A stretch of DNA of 64,000 bases. It comes from Spirosoma rhododendri (lineage in GTDB: Bacteria; Bacteroidota; Bacteroidia; Cytophagales; Spirosomataceae). The translations under genes and the position numbers were made by a program. The stretch lies in NCBI RefSeq assembly GCF_012849055.1, contig NZ_CP051678.1, forward strand, positions 186,001 through 250,000. Reading direction: 5' to 3'. The notes beneath the pieces were generated by a model. That model worked only from the letters and a program-made list of their open reading frames with translations. It was not told the DNA's origin and made no database searches. Shown here one piece after another: positions 41,760 to 51,675 of this stretch (position 1 is its first letter; each line of letters begins with the position of its first letter).

Positions 41760-43973
41760 TTAAGCTGGCAAATACACGTTGAAGGTAGCCCCCTGTCCCG
41801 GTTCACTACGGGCCGTAATAGCCCCTCCATGATTAGTTACCACCTTCTCACAGATAGCCAGGCCAACTCCCGTCCCTGCATACTGGTTTTTCCCGTGCAG
41901 CCGTTGAAAGACTTGAAAAATGCGGTCTAGGTACTTCTCATCGAAACCAACACCGTTATCTATTACCTCAATTAGGTGATAAGTTGGCGCTGGACGAGCA
42001 GGCTTAATCATTGGGGGTAGTACGTCAGCTGTTATTAGCTGGTTAGTGACATGAATGTGAGGAGTCAGATCAGGCCGGTGGAACTTGATGGCATTACCGA
42101 TCAAGTTCTGAAAGAGTTGACCTAACTGAATTGCATCGCCTAATACTATGGGCAGCTGGTCAATCTGCACCTGGGCTCCTGATGAGTTGATAGCTACTTC
42201 CAGTACATCCAGTACCGTGGCTACTACCTCGTCGAGGGCGACCAGCTCGTTCGTGCTGCGTTGAGTCGAAATACGCGAATAACTCAGCAGGTCCTTGATC
42301 AGCGTCGACATACGACTAGCGGCTAACTGCATTCGTTCCAGATAGGATAAATCCTCGCTACTGATTGACCCCGTCAACCGCGTTTTCAAGATATCGCCAA
42401 AGGACTGAATTTTGCGCAGCGGCTCCTGCAAATCGTGGCTGGCTATGTAAGCAAACTGTTGTAGGTTATCGTTAGACCGGTTTAACTGCGAGTTCGATTC
42501 GGCTAATTCTTGATTGACAACAGCGTATTCCTGGTTACTGATGGCCAGGTTTTGATTCGTAATTGCCAACTCGCTAATGCGCTGCTGTACTTGGATCTCA
42601 AGCTGCTGGGCTAACTCTCGGTATCGGCTTTCGCTTTGCCGAAGGGCTTGCTCAGACTGGGTCCGGTCGATAGCAGCCACTAATCGCTCAGCGACCAGAT
42701 CCAGTAAGTTCAGCTCATTCGCTGACCACTCATGAGCTTGCTGGAAATGAATGAACAGCACAGCCATTAAACGGCCATTTTTGCTGAGTGGCTTGTTGAG
42801 TGTAGCGCCCAGTTCAAGCACCCGATGGGCTTCTTTCTCGACAGGGGTCAGTGTAGGGTCCTGAGCGATATCAGCGCGAACCACTGTGCGACCCGCCCGG
42901 AACTCAGCTAATAGGGGACCGTAGTCCGCGTACTGGTAAGTCCCTTCGAGATCGGACACGCCGTTGACATAATTGCGCAGCACCACAATCGTATCGCCAT
43001 CCCCTTGATCCTCGGCATAGCCCACTCGATTAGCACCTAAGTATTCGCCGACCAGACAAGCTGTTTGGTAATAGACCGCTAGCGGATCGCGTAAGGAGCG
43101 TAGCGAATCGGACAATAACAACAGAAAGCGTTGCTGGGCTTGTTGTCGCTCAAGGGCTTGCTGAATTAATACTTGCTCAGTTACCTCAAAGGACGTATTG
43201 AGAATACCGTATACCTGACCGGTAGCGTCCTTTAAGGGGACATACGATGCATTGAAGTACTGCTGAACCGACGCTTCGTGTTTAATGATAAGGGCGGGGG
43301 TGTTGAAACTATGAAACGATTGCCCGGTGCTGTAGACTTGAGTCAGTAAGTTGAAGAAAGGCTGCCCATCCAGCTCAGGCATAACCTCCCGCAGGGGTTT
43401 ACCCTCAATGGCACTGCCTTTGTGAATCGTATCGATAAAAGTTTGATTGGGCGCTTGAATAACAAAATCCAGCCCTATCAGCAGACAAATGGAGAGGGTT
43501 GGCGGGACATGATCGATTACAGTGCGTAGAGTCTGCTCTCGTTCTTCCAGTTTTCGGTAGGCCAATCGCTGAACCGTAACGTCCTGCGCAATACCTGCAA
43601 AACGAACCAATTCACCGTTAGGAGCAACGCGCGCTTTTCCCCAGAAGCGCACCCATCGTACGATAGCATCGTCGCCCACGGTCCGGTAAGTTTCATCAAA
43701 GCTGTCAACCAGCCGGGCAACCATAACCTGCTGTAACGCAGCCATCACCCGGGGGAAGTCATCGGGATGAATGTACTGAATCGCCTGGTCAAAGGGTAAA
43801 GGGGCATCGTTATCTAATCCAACCAATGCCTGACAATATTTATCCCACAGCACTTGGTTGGTTTTAGGGTCTATTTCCCAAACGCCTAATTCAGCGGACT
43901 GAATAGCAAAGTCGACATCGAGTCGCTGATTGAGTGTATTACTTGGGCCGGTAGTTTGGTCTTCGCCGGTCAT
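41760..43973 (-). CDS. Multi-sensor histidine kinase (PAS-PAS-GAF-HisKA-HATPase)
   Basis: A cytoplasmic kinase of 737 residues without a membrane segment. Residues about 25-140 are a PAS domain (HPDDFPRVMAAL, RFAGIAQDVT), about 145-275 a second PAS, and about 280-440 a GAF domain (YYQTACLVGEYLGANRVGYA). A coiled-coil linker with repeated QNLAISNQEYAVVNQELAES follows. The HisKA box FAYIASHDLQEPLRK carries the phosphorylatable histidine (about H513), with the N box NLIGNAIKFH, G1 DNGVGFD and G2 GTGVGLA after it. No receiver is fused and none is adjacent, so the partner is unknown. Confidence 0.9.
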   Translation of the reverse strand: MTGEDQTTGPSNTLNQRLDVDFAIQSAELGVWEIDPKTNQVLWDKYCQALVGLDNDAPLPFDQAIQYIHPDDFPRVMAALQQVMVARLVDSFDETYRTVGDDAIVRWVRFWGKARVAPNGELVRFAGIAQDVTVQRLAYRKLEEREQTLRTVIDHVPPTLSICLLIGLDFVIQAPNQTFIDTIHKGSAIEGKPLREVMPELDGQPFFNLLTQVYSTGQSFHSFNTPALIIKHEASVQQYFNASYVPLKDATGQVYGILNTSFEVTEQVLIQQALERQQAQQRFLLLLSDSLRSLRDPLAVYYQTACLVGEYLGANRVGYAEDQGDGDTIVVLRNYVNGVSDLEGTYQYADYGPLLAEFRAGRTVVRADIAQDPTLTPVEKEAHRVLELGATLNKPLSKNGRLMAVLFIHFQQAHEWSANELNLLDLVAERLVAAIDRTQSEQALRQSESRYRELAQQLEIQVQQRISELAITNQNLAISNQEYAVVNQELAESNSQLNRSNDNLQQFAYIASHDLQEPLRKIQSFGDILKTRLTGSISSEDLSYLERMQLAASRMSTLIKDLLSYSRISTQRSTNELVALDEVVATVLDVLEVAINSSGAQVQIDQLPIVLGDAIQLGQLFQNLIGNAIKFHRPDLTPHIHVTNQLITADVLPPMIKPARPAPTYHLIEVIDNGVGFDEKYLDRIFQVFQRLHGKNQYAGTGVGLAICEKVVTNHGGAITARSEPGQGATFNVYLPA

Positions 43974-44187
43974 GAGTGGTTAGATAATGATGTTCGGATT
44001 AGTCTAGTTACCTATACAAGTTACCAGAACTTGCAAGTACAAATACTTGAGTTGTTAACTAAAAAAACTGAGCAGAGTTAACAAAAGGGTCCGAACTGGG
44101 AGGGGGACAAAAGAGTAAAGCCGGAGATACTACCAGTTGGATAGATGTCACTTAAACCATAGTATACTCTATTAAGTTAGCTGATAC

Positions 44188-44493
44188 ATGATACCTAAGC
44201 CATCCGAAGCCGCCAATGCGTTAACGCTTGAATTTGTCGCTGATCTGAGCTATAACCCCCGCACCAACCAATACCGTATTGATTTGGTTGAGCCCTTCCG
44301 TTCAGAGTTGCCACGCACCCGTAATTTCCTGCTGCTGGATGTAGCGGGCTTTACCGTCGAGAAGGTGATGAATGCCTTCAATGACAACGTGATTAATTTT
44401 TACCAGCAAAAGTGTGATGAAGCCAGAGAGGTCTTCAAGCGGGTAAAGCGTAGTCAGGATAGCAGCTCAAAAGACATCATGAATGAGCTATAG
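44188..44493 (+). CDS. Hypothetical protein
   Basis: A 101-residue soluble protein (SEAANALTLEFVADLSYNPR, FLLLDVAGFTVEKVMNAFND) with an acidic first half and a basic C-terminus ending SSSKDIMNEL. No known domain. It lies directly upstream of the tRNA gene on the same strand and has no close neighbours with a related function. Confidence 0.5.
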   Translation: MIPKPSEAANALTLEFVADLSYNPRTNQYRIDLVEPFRSELPRTRNFLLLDVAGFTVEKVMNAFNDNVINFYQQKCDEAREVFKRVKRSQDSSSKDIMNEL

Positions 44494-44596
44494 CGATGAG
44501 CACTGCTTGATTACAGCTATAACTAATTAGTTTGTGATAGGACAAACAGGCACCTATCATAGCGGTAAATGATTAAACTATTAGCCAGGATTGATT

Positions 44597-44672
44597 GACT
44601 CCGTAGTTCAGTTGGTAGAGTAATTGACTCTTAATCAATGGGTCGGCAGTTCGAACCTGTCCGGGATCACCA
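44597..44672 (+). tRNA. tRNA-Lys (anticodon CTT)
   Basis: 76 bases fold into a cloverleaf with encoded CCA: acceptor GACTCCG/CGGGATC, D-arm with AGTTGGTA, anticodon stem ATTGA/TCAAT with loop CTCTTAA (anticodon CTT), variable loop, T-arm GGCAG-TTCGAAC-CTGTC. The acceptor stem has one C-A mismatch (third pair) and a T-G pair, which is unusual, so reduced function or a minor isoacceptor is possible. A strong hairpin follows. Confidence 0.8.
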
Positions 44673-44680
44673 GAGCATCA

Positions 44681-44716
44681 AAGAGGGCATCTACAACACG
44701 TTGTAGATGCCCTCTT
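44681..44716 (+). terminator. Long hairpin after tRNA-Lys
   Basis: Perfect 16-bp arms AAGAGGGCATCTACAA and TTGTAGATGCCCTCTT with a 4-base loop begin 9 bases after the tRNA. Confidence 0.8.
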
Positions 44717-44958
44717 TCAGTATCGTATGCGACGGATTACACTGGACAGATATTAAAAAAATTACTGTCTTACACAAACGCTCTTTTATCGTATAGAACC
44801 GATGTGTTGATTAACTACATATCGGTTCGGATTACTGCATGGCTTTGCCCAGAAAGCCAGTTGTGTATCAATAAAATAACCATAACTCAAGGAAGCATGC
44901 TACCACTCAAGGAGTGGTTTGGTAAGTGAGCCGTTTGCCGCGTACGTAGTGAGTCATT

Positions 44959-45531
44959 TTAAGATTTTTGCGCTATCGTATCTATGTTTCGCCTGGCCTG
45001 AATTAGGTGCCGTTCGGTATGCACGATAAGAAATTGCAGCACGTTCCCCACTGGTAAACGGATCCAGGCAGCAACGGACATCGGAATACGGATGGTGGTC
45101 AGGTCATGATCCTGAGCGGCCTGAAGTAGCCGCAGCAATTCTTCCTGCTGGTCGATAAACTCCGCCACCACTGTATGCGCGGGTAGGTTGACCAAGGGTT
45201 GATGTCGCCGCGCAGCTTTGAACTTTATGAGTCCGCCCCCTGGATCCATCAATCGGGTTAGATACCCCCCCAACCAGGAACTCGTGAACGTAGTTGTGGT
45301 GTGTTGACCCGGCGATCGTGGAATCAGTTCCTGTTTTAGCCGGGGCAGATAGTACTGGCCATAGCTGTTCAAATGCGCCAAGCATTGAACAACACTCCAT
45401 CCACCGCTCATGGCAGGCTTTCGTAACAAAGCTTCATCTTTATTTTGAAAAATTTGAACAGCTTCTTGAATGTGTTTTTCTACCTGCTGCTCCAAGCCTT
45501 CCAGCCAGATCTGCTTAACAACGGTTTTCAT
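44959..45531 (-). CDS. DinB-superfamily protein
   Basis: A 190-residue four-helix-bundle protein of the DinB/YfiT type. GGWSVVQCLAHLNSYGQYYL supplies one metal-binding histidine, and HTERHLIQARRN near the end supplies the other two. Such proteins bind a divalent metal and act as small-thiol-dependent transferases or have unknown roles. The start overlaps the stop region of the upstream DUF4345-type gene by 17 bp, suggesting an operon of the Crp-like regulator, this gene and the membrane protein. Confidence 0.8.
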   Translation of the reverse strand: MKTVVKQIWLEGLEQQVEKHIQEAVQIFQNKDEALLRKPAMSGGWSVVQCLAHLNSYGQYYLPRLKQELIPRSPGQHTTTTFTSSWLGGYLTRLMDPGGGLIKFKAARRHQPLVNLPAHTVVAEFIDQQEELLRLLQAAQDHDLTTIRIPMSVAAWIRLPVGNVLQFLIVHTERHLIQARRNIDTIAQKS

Positions 45532-45946
45532 AGGCCAAAAGCGAAGAGTTTACTGTGCGATTAGCCCAGAGCAACACCAGAGCCGTCAGACAAAGAATCG
45601 ATTCGATCAGTAACCACTGCCGGCCAAACGAGCCTAACGCCCCCTGGGAAACAATGGTCATGATGCGCGATAATGCATAAAGCCCCCACAGCAAGCTCAG
45701 AAAGGCAAGCCCTTTGGGCACCTCCCGCAACATAAGGTACAGCAAGCTAATAAACAGAGTTAGTCCCACTCCCCCATACGCCCCCCGAATGGAGCTGAAC
45801 GCGTCGGGGTTAGGCAGCTGAACCTGCACCAAATCCATTACCGATTGCGGATTGGAAAAGGCCATTAGGCTGACGGACAAAATGGCTAAAGCCGAAAGAA
45901 GGATATAGCCTTGCCCTACACGTTTGGTGATAAGTTTGATGTTCAT
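45515..45946 (-). CDS. DUF4345-type membrane protein
   Basis: About 143 residues from the ATG at 45946 with four hydrophobic segments: GYILLSALAILSVSLMAF, YGGVGLTLFISLLYLMLRE, GLAFLSLLWGLYALSRIMTI and LIESILCLTALVLLWANR. The order and the SIRGAYGGVGL segment fit the DUF4345 family, small inner-membrane proteins of unknown role. An in-frame codon 51 bases upstream was rejected because it adds a polar stretch. The 3' end overlaps the DinB-like gene. Confidence 0.65.
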   Translation of the reverse strand: MNIKLITKRVGQGYILLSALAILSVSLMAFSNPQSVMDLVQVQLPNPDAFSSIRGAYGGVGLTLFISLLYLMLREVPKGLAFLSLLWGLYALSRIMTIVSQGALGSFGRQWLLIESILCLTALVLLWANRTVNSSLLAYENRC

Positions 45947-46022
45947 GTTCTTGGTGATTGTTAGGGTACCAGGCAAAGTTGAGCTTTCTACTTTCACCCA
46001 GTATTGGTATTTACCAAGATTA

Positions 46023-46607
46023 TCACCCTCTCACGCTGTTGATTAGCTTACTGAAGTTTGTTGGATCCACCCCAATATAATTCGCCAGATACTTATGCGG
46101 AACGACCTGCAATATGTGGGGACTGCGTTGGAGCAAGCTTCTAAATTTATCGGCTGACGAGTAACACTGCAGTTCCACCAGCCGTTCGAGCACTCCCGAC
46201 AGGGCCTGCGTGATCCCCAGCCGGATCATTGTTTCTATGGCTGGACACTGGTGCATAACAAGCTGTAAATCGGCCAACGAAGCACGAAGAAAACCGGACG
46301 GTGTCAGGGTTTGGTAATAGTAGCGAGCAGGCAGTTGCAACATCAGCGCATCGACCACCCCGCCGAATGAAGGGGCGTATGTAAAAACAAGAGTAGCTTC
46401 CCGCCCCTGTTGATCTAGAAAATAGACGCGCTGCACCCCCTCCTCGACAAAATACAGATAATTTTCCTGTTCACCAGCCACCGTCAGCAGCGTCTTTCGC
46501 TTGGCCATGAACGGATGCCAGATGCCAACAAACTCGCTCCACTCTGCTTCGGTAATGGGGTGAATAGCCTGAACAAGTTGTTTTAATTGCTGTAGGGAGT
46601 TGGACAT
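46023..46607 (-). CDS. Crp/Fnr-family regulator
   Basis: About 194 residues from the ATG at 46607; an upstream extension of 37 codons is unlikely. An N-terminal cyclic-nucleotide-binding-like beta barrel (YLYFVEEGVQRVYFLDQQGR, PARYYYQTLTPSGFLRASLA) is followed by a C-terminal part with FRSLLQRSPHILQVVPHKYL and ANYIGVDPTNFSKLIN, a winged helix. This short type is typical of Bacteroidota. It probably regulates the two genes downstream (DUF4345, DinB). Confidence 0.8.
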   Translation of the reverse strand: MSNSLQQLKQLVQAIHPITEAEWSEFVGIWHPFMAKRKTLLTVAGEQENYLYFVEEGVQRVYFLDQQGREATLVFTYAPSFGGVVDALMLQLPARYYYQTLTPSGFLRASLADLQLVMHQCPAIETMIRLGITQALSGVLERLVELQCYSSADKFRSLLQRSPHILQVVPHKYLANYIGVDPTNFSKLINSVRG

Positions 46608-46896
46608 AATCGTCTGGTAACGCTCCAGCAAAGTTAGCATTAAGATAAGGATACGATTTTTTGGGTAGCCAGATGAATTGAGTTCAGCGGAAGTACATAT
46701 GTCGGGTAAGCAACCCATATAGCAAGCTATTTTTTGCGAACGGACAACTTACGATACCAAGTTTCGAAAATTCAGCTACGGCTGCAGTGGACTTGCTCTT
46801 TTTTGCTGAGCAAAAGTGTAAGCTCCATTGGTCTAGTGAAAGGTGGCAAATCCAATCTCAAAAAACGCTCGAATATCTATTCATATACCCTAACAA

Positions 46897-46927
46897 AAAA
46901 GCAGACTGGTAAGACCGGTCTGCTTTT
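46897..46927. terminator. Hairpin terminator
   Basis: Arms AAAAGCAGACTGG and CCGGTCTGCTTTT (one G-T pair) with a 5-base loop; A- and T-tracts on both sides make it usable in both directions. It lies upstream of the Crp-like gene, with no gene clearly ending here. Confidence 0.7.
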
Positions 46928-47188
46928 CGCTTCTATCCACACCATTAGGGCTTATGACGGCCCCTTTGATTCAACAAAGGTATGTGTGGCGGCACACATA
47001 TCTACCTAATCCTGCTAACAAGGCACACAAAAGAGCCGCTTTAACTGAAGCAGCCGCTACCTTTCGCTTTTGACTAAAGAAACAGTCAAAAAATCAGCTT
47101 ATTGTAAGATAAGTCTGTTATGCACTATTTTATCCTAAAAAGCCGAAAGCGGTATCCATAGACGAAAACGCGCTATCTTTCCGAGATG

Positions 47189-47258
47189 GTTACAATACTA
47201 CCCCCCAGTAGATACCCTTGTATAAGTAAGGGTATCTACTGGGGGGTAGTATTGTAAC
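47189..47258. repeat. Perfect 31-bp inverted repeat downstream of the catalase gene
   Basis: Arms 47189-47219 and 47228-47258 are exact reverse complements with an 8-base loop and include a run of six C/G. It is only 28 bp after the catalase stop. It may end catalase transcription, although it lacks a T-tract and is far longer than most terminators. Confidence 0.95.
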
Positions 47259-47286
47259 GTACAACTCGCTACTTAATGCCAATAAG

Positions 47287-47547
47287 CTAAGCTGCAACCA
47301 TGTCCAAGGCTGGCCGGCTCCAGTGACGTGACCCCACAAGAGCCACGAATTGATCAATGACTTCTTGTTGTCGACTGGCAGTCTGCTCTGATAAGACGCC
47401 CAGCTCATTCAGGGCGGCTCCTGCCGGCAAGGCTTTAGTCAACAAGGCTACCCCTTCACCCAGCACACCAATGGCTTTGCCATGTTTGTAGGTCTGGCTT
47501 ATAAAGACATAAGCGTCCCCTTTAGCCGTCAACGTACCTGCCCCTGC
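47287..47547 (-). pseudogene. katE: Catalase KatE C-terminal end, out of frame
   Basis: This frame continues the catalase domain order: AKGDAYVFISQTYKHGKAIG, VLGEGVALLTKALPAGAALN and RHWSRPALDMVAA are the end of the DJ-1/PfpI-like domain of clade-2 catalases. It is one base out of frame from the main part. Adding one G to the five-G run at 47549-47553 (minus strand) would restore a continuous [15 protein letters not shown]. No independent start signal is evident. Confidence 0.8.
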
Positions 47548-49502
47548 TCCCCCGGCACGAATACTGCATCATATAAAGCCGGGCTGGTGTTGGCGAATGT
47601 TTTCGTGATTTCTAATGATTCGTTAAGCATCCCTAAGCTGGATCCAACTAGTTCACCAATAGCCCCCGCCTTTGTCAGCGCTTCTTTGAGGGCAATGACC
47701 TGGTCAATAGCTATATCATTGGAAACCAGGATAGCTACTTTCCGACCTTTTGGACCGCCCGGTTGGCCTTCCATGCTGAGCGCTTTGGACTGCTGCACTC
47801 CCCCCGACGCAGTAGTTTCCGACAGGGCGTCGGCTAGTTGCTGAGCGCCCGCCACCGAGTCGGCCGAACCCCGTGCCAGACCATTTTCCTCCGGCTCGCC
47901 CAAGGCCGCTGCTACCTGATCGGCCAGCAGACCGTTGATCTGCTGCAGATGCTTAAGCATGCGCTGGCGAACAGAGCGGGTCTCTACTTTACTCAGTTCA
48001 AACTGCAGCGCTTTAACGATATGCTCTTTCTCAGGCCCACTCATGCTGTTCCAAAACAGCTTAGCCTGTCCGTAGTGATCATCGAAGGTGCGGCTGCGGG
48101 CTCGTACCTTGGGACCACTCACCGCTTCAGAATAAGTTGTATAGCCGCCCTGACCAGGAGTCGCCTCGTCAGGTGAATGGCCGTCCAGTGAGGCGGGGGC
48201 ATAGGACACCCGCCCTTTGTCGATGGTATAACGCATCTGGGCATCGCGCTGGTTGTTAGACACCCTGGCGACGGGCCGATTGATGGGCAACTCGGTAAAG
48301 TTAGGGCTGCCCAAGCGGCTCAACTGCGTATCTAGGTAGGAGAAGTTACGGCCCTGCAAGAGGGGGTCGTTACTAAAGCTGATTCCTGGTACGACATTGG
48401 TGGTGTTAAAAGCAACCTGCTCGGTCTCGGCGAAGTAGTTATCGGGGTTGCGGTTCAGCGTCATCTTACCTATCCGTCGAACCGGCAGCAACTCTTCGGG
48501 CCACAGTTTGGTGGCATCCAGGATGTCAAAATCAAACTTTTGTTCGTCTTCCTCGGCCAGGGTCTGAATCCCCAACTCCCATTCCAGAAAAGTACCGTTC
48601 TTGATCGAGTCCGACAGGTCACGCCGGTGAAAGTCGGGATCTTTCCCCGCGATCTGCTGCGCTTCATCCCAGACCAGCGAGTGAACACCCAACAGGGGTT
48701 TCCAGTGGAACTTGACAAAGGTCGATTTACCTTGGGCGTTGATCAGCCGGAAGGTGTGCACTCCGAAGCCTTCCATTGTGCCAAAGCTACGGGGAAGCGA
48801 GCGGTCGCTCATAATCCACATAATCATGTGCATGGATTCAGGTGTGAGCGAAATGAAGTCCCAAAATGTATCGTGCGCGGTAGCGGCTTGGGGAATTTCC
48901 CGATCGGGCTCGGGTTTGGCCGCGTGGATCAAATCGGGAAACTTAATGGCATCCTGGATGAAGAACACCGGAATGTTATTACCCACAATATCCCAGTTAC
49001 CCTCGGGGGTGTAGAGCTTAACAGCAAACCCACGAACGTCGCGGGCGGTGTCAGCCGACCCGCGTGAACCAGCCACGGTCGAGAAACGCACAAACACGGG
49101 CGTCGTCAACGAAGTATCGGTCAATACCTTTGCCGAGGTAAGGTCTTCTAGTGATTCGTAGAGTTGGAAGTGCCCATGAGCCGCTGCGCCCCGGGCATGG
49201 ACAATGCGTTCGGGAATGCGTTCATGGTCGAAGTGCTGGATTTTCTCTCGCAGCAGAAAGTCTTCCAGCAAGGTAGGTCCGCGCTCCCCGGCGCGGAGCG
49301 AGTTCTGGTCATCGGCAATGGGTTGGCCAACGTTAGAGGTCAGGGGGGATCGATTATCGTTGAGCAGAGGTTTATTGACGGGTACTACGTAATCGGCATC
49401 AGTTGACCCTTCTGGGTCCGATGATTGCTTGGCTACAAGACTGCTGTGCTTGTCGGCTTGGCTGGGGCGAGGATACTTGGCGTCTTTGGGCTGTGGTTGC
49501 AT
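47529..49502 (-). CDS. katE: Clade-2 large-subunit catalase KatE (frameshifted near the 3' end)
   Basis: This 657-residue haem catalase decomposes hydrogen peroxide. [12 protein letters not shown] near residue 107 carries the catalytic histidine, [20 protein letters not shown] and [20 protein letters not shown] follow, and the proximal haem tyrosine lies in the [11 protein letters not shown] block. The linker and the start of the DJ-1/PfpI-like C-terminal domain are present ([27 protein letters not shown]). It then runs out of frame at a run of five Gs and stops. The core catalytic domain is complete, so activity might survive; the domain end is encoded in the adjacent frame. Confidence 0.9.
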   Translation of the reverse strand: MQPQPKDAKYPRPSQADKHSSLVAKQSSDPEGSTDADYVVPVNKPLLNDNRSPLTSNVGQPIADDQNSLRAGERGPTLLEDFLLREKIQHFDHERIPERIVHARGAAAHGHFQLYESLEDLTSAKVLTDTSLTTPVFVRFSTVAGSRGSADTARDVRGFAVKLYTPEGNWDIVGNNIPVFFIQDAIKFPDLIHAAKPEPDREIPQAATAHDTFWDFISLTPESMHMIMWIMSDRSLPRSFGTMEGFGVHTFRLINAQGKSTFVKFHWKPLLGVHSLVWDEAQQIAGKDPDFHRRDLSDSIKNGTFLEWELGIQTLAEEDEQKFDFDILDATKLWPEELLPVRRIGKMTLNRNPDNYFAETEQVAFNTTNVVPGISFSNDPLLQGRNFSYLDTQLSRLGSPNFTELPINRPVARVSNNQRDAQMRYTIDKGRVSYAPASLDGHSPDEATPGQGGYTTYSEAVSGPKVRARSRTFDDHYGQAKLFWNSMSGPEKEHIVKALQFELSKVETRSVRQRMLKHLQQINGLLADQVAAALGEPEENGLARGSADSVAGAQQLADALSETTASGGVQQSKALSMEGQPGGPKGRKVAILVSNDIAIDQVIALKEALTKAGAIGELVGSSLGMLNESLEITKTFANTSPALYDAVFVPGEQGQVR

Positions 49503-50222
49503 AACCGTTGAGTTTGGGATCTACTACTTCATTCAATAAGGTTGTTACCCGTTATATTGTTCGGCCACTGAGTTGGTATAGTGTTCTTGGGTCCAGACTA
49601 GATTGACGCTTACTTTCCATTATGAGCCTTGTTGATCTTGACTAGCTGTTGCTCTAAGAAGGGGGAAGTCATTGAGTAGCAATGGCAAAGATCATTTTGG
49701 GTCAGCATGTGAATATGGTGAGCCCAGGCGGCGTTCTACTTCTTTTCTTTTGCACTTATTACTAGGATTTTTGTAAGAATCTATAATCCCTACTCTGAGC
49801 CGCCATCTTGTACACAAGCAAACACTGCTGGGTACGTGGCGCTCCTGGGAGAGGGCCTGAAGTTACTGTAAGATTAATGGGCACACTGATGGTATCGGTG
49901 CGTACCTACGCCAAGAAAGTCGTTGATGCACCGTGGCCAATACGGAGAAATCGGTTAGTACTGGAAACTATCCAGGGATGGCTAATAAACTAGAAATTAA
50001 GCGACACGATATCCTTTTCCCTTATTGATCTGTTAATAGACCGTTGCGCGTCCATAAATTGACCCACCGGTGCAACCTACTGATGGCCGTTCCCGCATAT
50101 ACCATCAATCAGGCAAATTGCTCCTGTCAGTGAACCGGTGCATCTTCACACGAACAGCCACGGATTCAATCGAGCGATCAGCTAAACCAGCCACCACCAG
50201 CAACTTTATTTACCAATAGTCC
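49503..50222. other. 720-bp intergenic region without a recognisable gene
   Basis: It separates the divergent catalase and DUF2254 genes. A 34-codon minus-strand frame near 49619-49720 and a 61-codon plus-strand frame at 49808-49993 were considered too weak to call. It presumably holds both promoters. Confidence 0.6.
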
Positions 50223-51608
50223 GTGAACAAAAAACACAGCGAGGACAACCGAGCCACCATTATCCAACGCGCTTTTTCAGAGTTCCTGTTACTGCCCTCA
50301 GTAATTATTGTCTGTTTTGTGTTTCTATCGTACTTCACCTACAGTATTGATCAAGCAAAAATCAGCTGGCTTCAACCGATCAGACGGCTGCTGAAAGAAC
50401 ATATCTTTTCTAGTGCTGAGGCAACTAGCAGTCTGCTGGGTGCCATTGTCTCGGGCACTATATCGGTAACAACGCTGACGACAACCCTGCTACTGGTGAT
50501 CGTTCAGCAGTCGGCCAGTTCCATGACGACCCGGGTATTCGATCAATTTCTCAGACGCAAAACGAATCAATTTTACCTGGGTTTCTTTGTGGGCCTGGCG
50601 CTGTATTCGATGATCACGCTAGCCACCGTCAATCCCCGTTTCAATCCAGTGCTTGGGGGTACCGTCGCCTTCAGCCTGACCGGACTGGCGCTTTATCTGC
50701 TGGTGCTGTTGATGTATACAACGATTGATCAAATGCGGCCCTCCGAGATCATCAATGCGATCCATAACCGCATTCTCAGCGCACGGTGTAGCCAGTTGGA
50801 AATGGTAGCCTACACGACAACGCGTGAACCAGCCAATAACCAGCAGCGAACCACTGTGGTATCGATGAAGGGAGGCTACCTGACCTATATCAACGCGAAG
50901 GAGCTGGCCAAATTCATCGCCCAACAATGCAGTGGCAGTCAGGTCTACTTCAACAAGCCAATTGGTACCTACATAGCTTACAACGAGCCCATCGCCGAAC
51001 TAGCGGTCGCTGCTGAATCGCACACGACACGGTTGACCGCCGCAATACGCGAACACACCAGCATCAGCGTCAAGCGGGATCTGGATCAGGATGCCGCCTA
51101 CGGGATCGTGCAACTGGAAACGATTGCCTGGACCTCGACCTCAACGGCCAAATCCAATCCCTTACCCGGCACCTTATGTGTGCACACGTTACACAATTTA
51201 CTGAGTTGCTGGAGCGAAGAAAAACCAGTGACCAAAGACGCCCGATTCCACTCGATCTATTATTACGATAACACCGTTGATGAGCTAATGAGAAGCTTTG
51301 AGAATCTAGCGGTTGTATCGTCTGAATCGATGCAACATCAGATTTTCGAAGCGATACTCGACACGTTTAGCAAAATGCTCCCCCGAGTTCCTGCCCAGTG
51401 GCAACAACAAATGGAGCGCGTGCTCTTGACTATGCTGTCTGTTATGGGTGATCACGTACTAACAACGGCCATGAACAACTCGCTCAATACGCTAATCGAC
51501 CAATTACGTCAACTGGGTAAAGTAGAGACGGCGGAAGCGGTAACAACAGCAACGGAAGAGTTAAGACAATCGGTCGGCAAACTCAATTCGAGATCAACCC
51601 GGGTGTAA
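50223..51608 (+). CDS. DUF2254-family membrane protein
   Basis: A 461-residue protein starting with GTG. Membrane segments lie at about residues 22-44, 70-95, 120-138 and 148-168 (LPSVIIVCFVFLSYFTYS, LGFFVGLALYSMITLA, GLALYLLVLLMYTTI). The ATSSLLGAIVSGTISVTTLT segment with QQSASSMTTRV is the DUF2254 hallmark. The rest is a soluble C-terminal region. DUF2254 proteins are predicted inner-membrane proteins of unknown function. The gene following 67 bp later is also membrane-anchored. Confidence 0.8.
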   Translation: MNKKHSEDNRATIIQRAFSEFLLLPSVIIVCFVFLSYFTYSIDQAKISWLQPIRRLLKEHIFSSAEATSSLLGAIVSGTISVTTLTTTLLLVIVQQSASSMTTRVFDQFLRRKTNQFYLGFFVGLALYSMITLATVNPRFNPVLGGTVAFSLTGLALYLLVLLMYTTIDQMRPSEIINAIHNRILSARCSQLEMVAYTTTREPANNQQRTTVVSMKGGYLTYINAKELAKFIAQQCSGSQVYFNKPIGTYIAYNEPIAELAVAAESHTTRLTAAIREHTSISVKRDLDQDAAYGIVQLETIAWTSTSTAKSNPLPGTLCVHTLHNLLSCWSEEKPVTKDARFHSIYYYDNTVDELMRSFENLAVVSSESMQHQIFEAILDTFSKMLPRVPAQWQQQMERVLLTMLSVMGDHVLTTAMNNSLNTLIDQLRQLGKVETAEAVTTATEELRQSVGKLNSRSTRV

Positions 51609-51675
51609 ACGCAATTGGACAAACGCGTTGGGTTTGCTTACCTTTCAGCGCGGCCTATCTTCATTTCATTTTACG

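Larger units (their letters stand above)
46608..47286. other. Intergenic region with two hairpins, no gene
   Basis: A 91-codon frame at 46734-47009 lacks protein-like composition and contains a terminator hairpin, so it is not accepted. The region also holds the 31-bp perfect inverted repeat at 47189-47258. Confidence 0.6.

Noticed and set aside
46734..47009. 91-codon plus-strand frame
   Set aside because: It includes a clear terminator hairpin and has a random-like composition.
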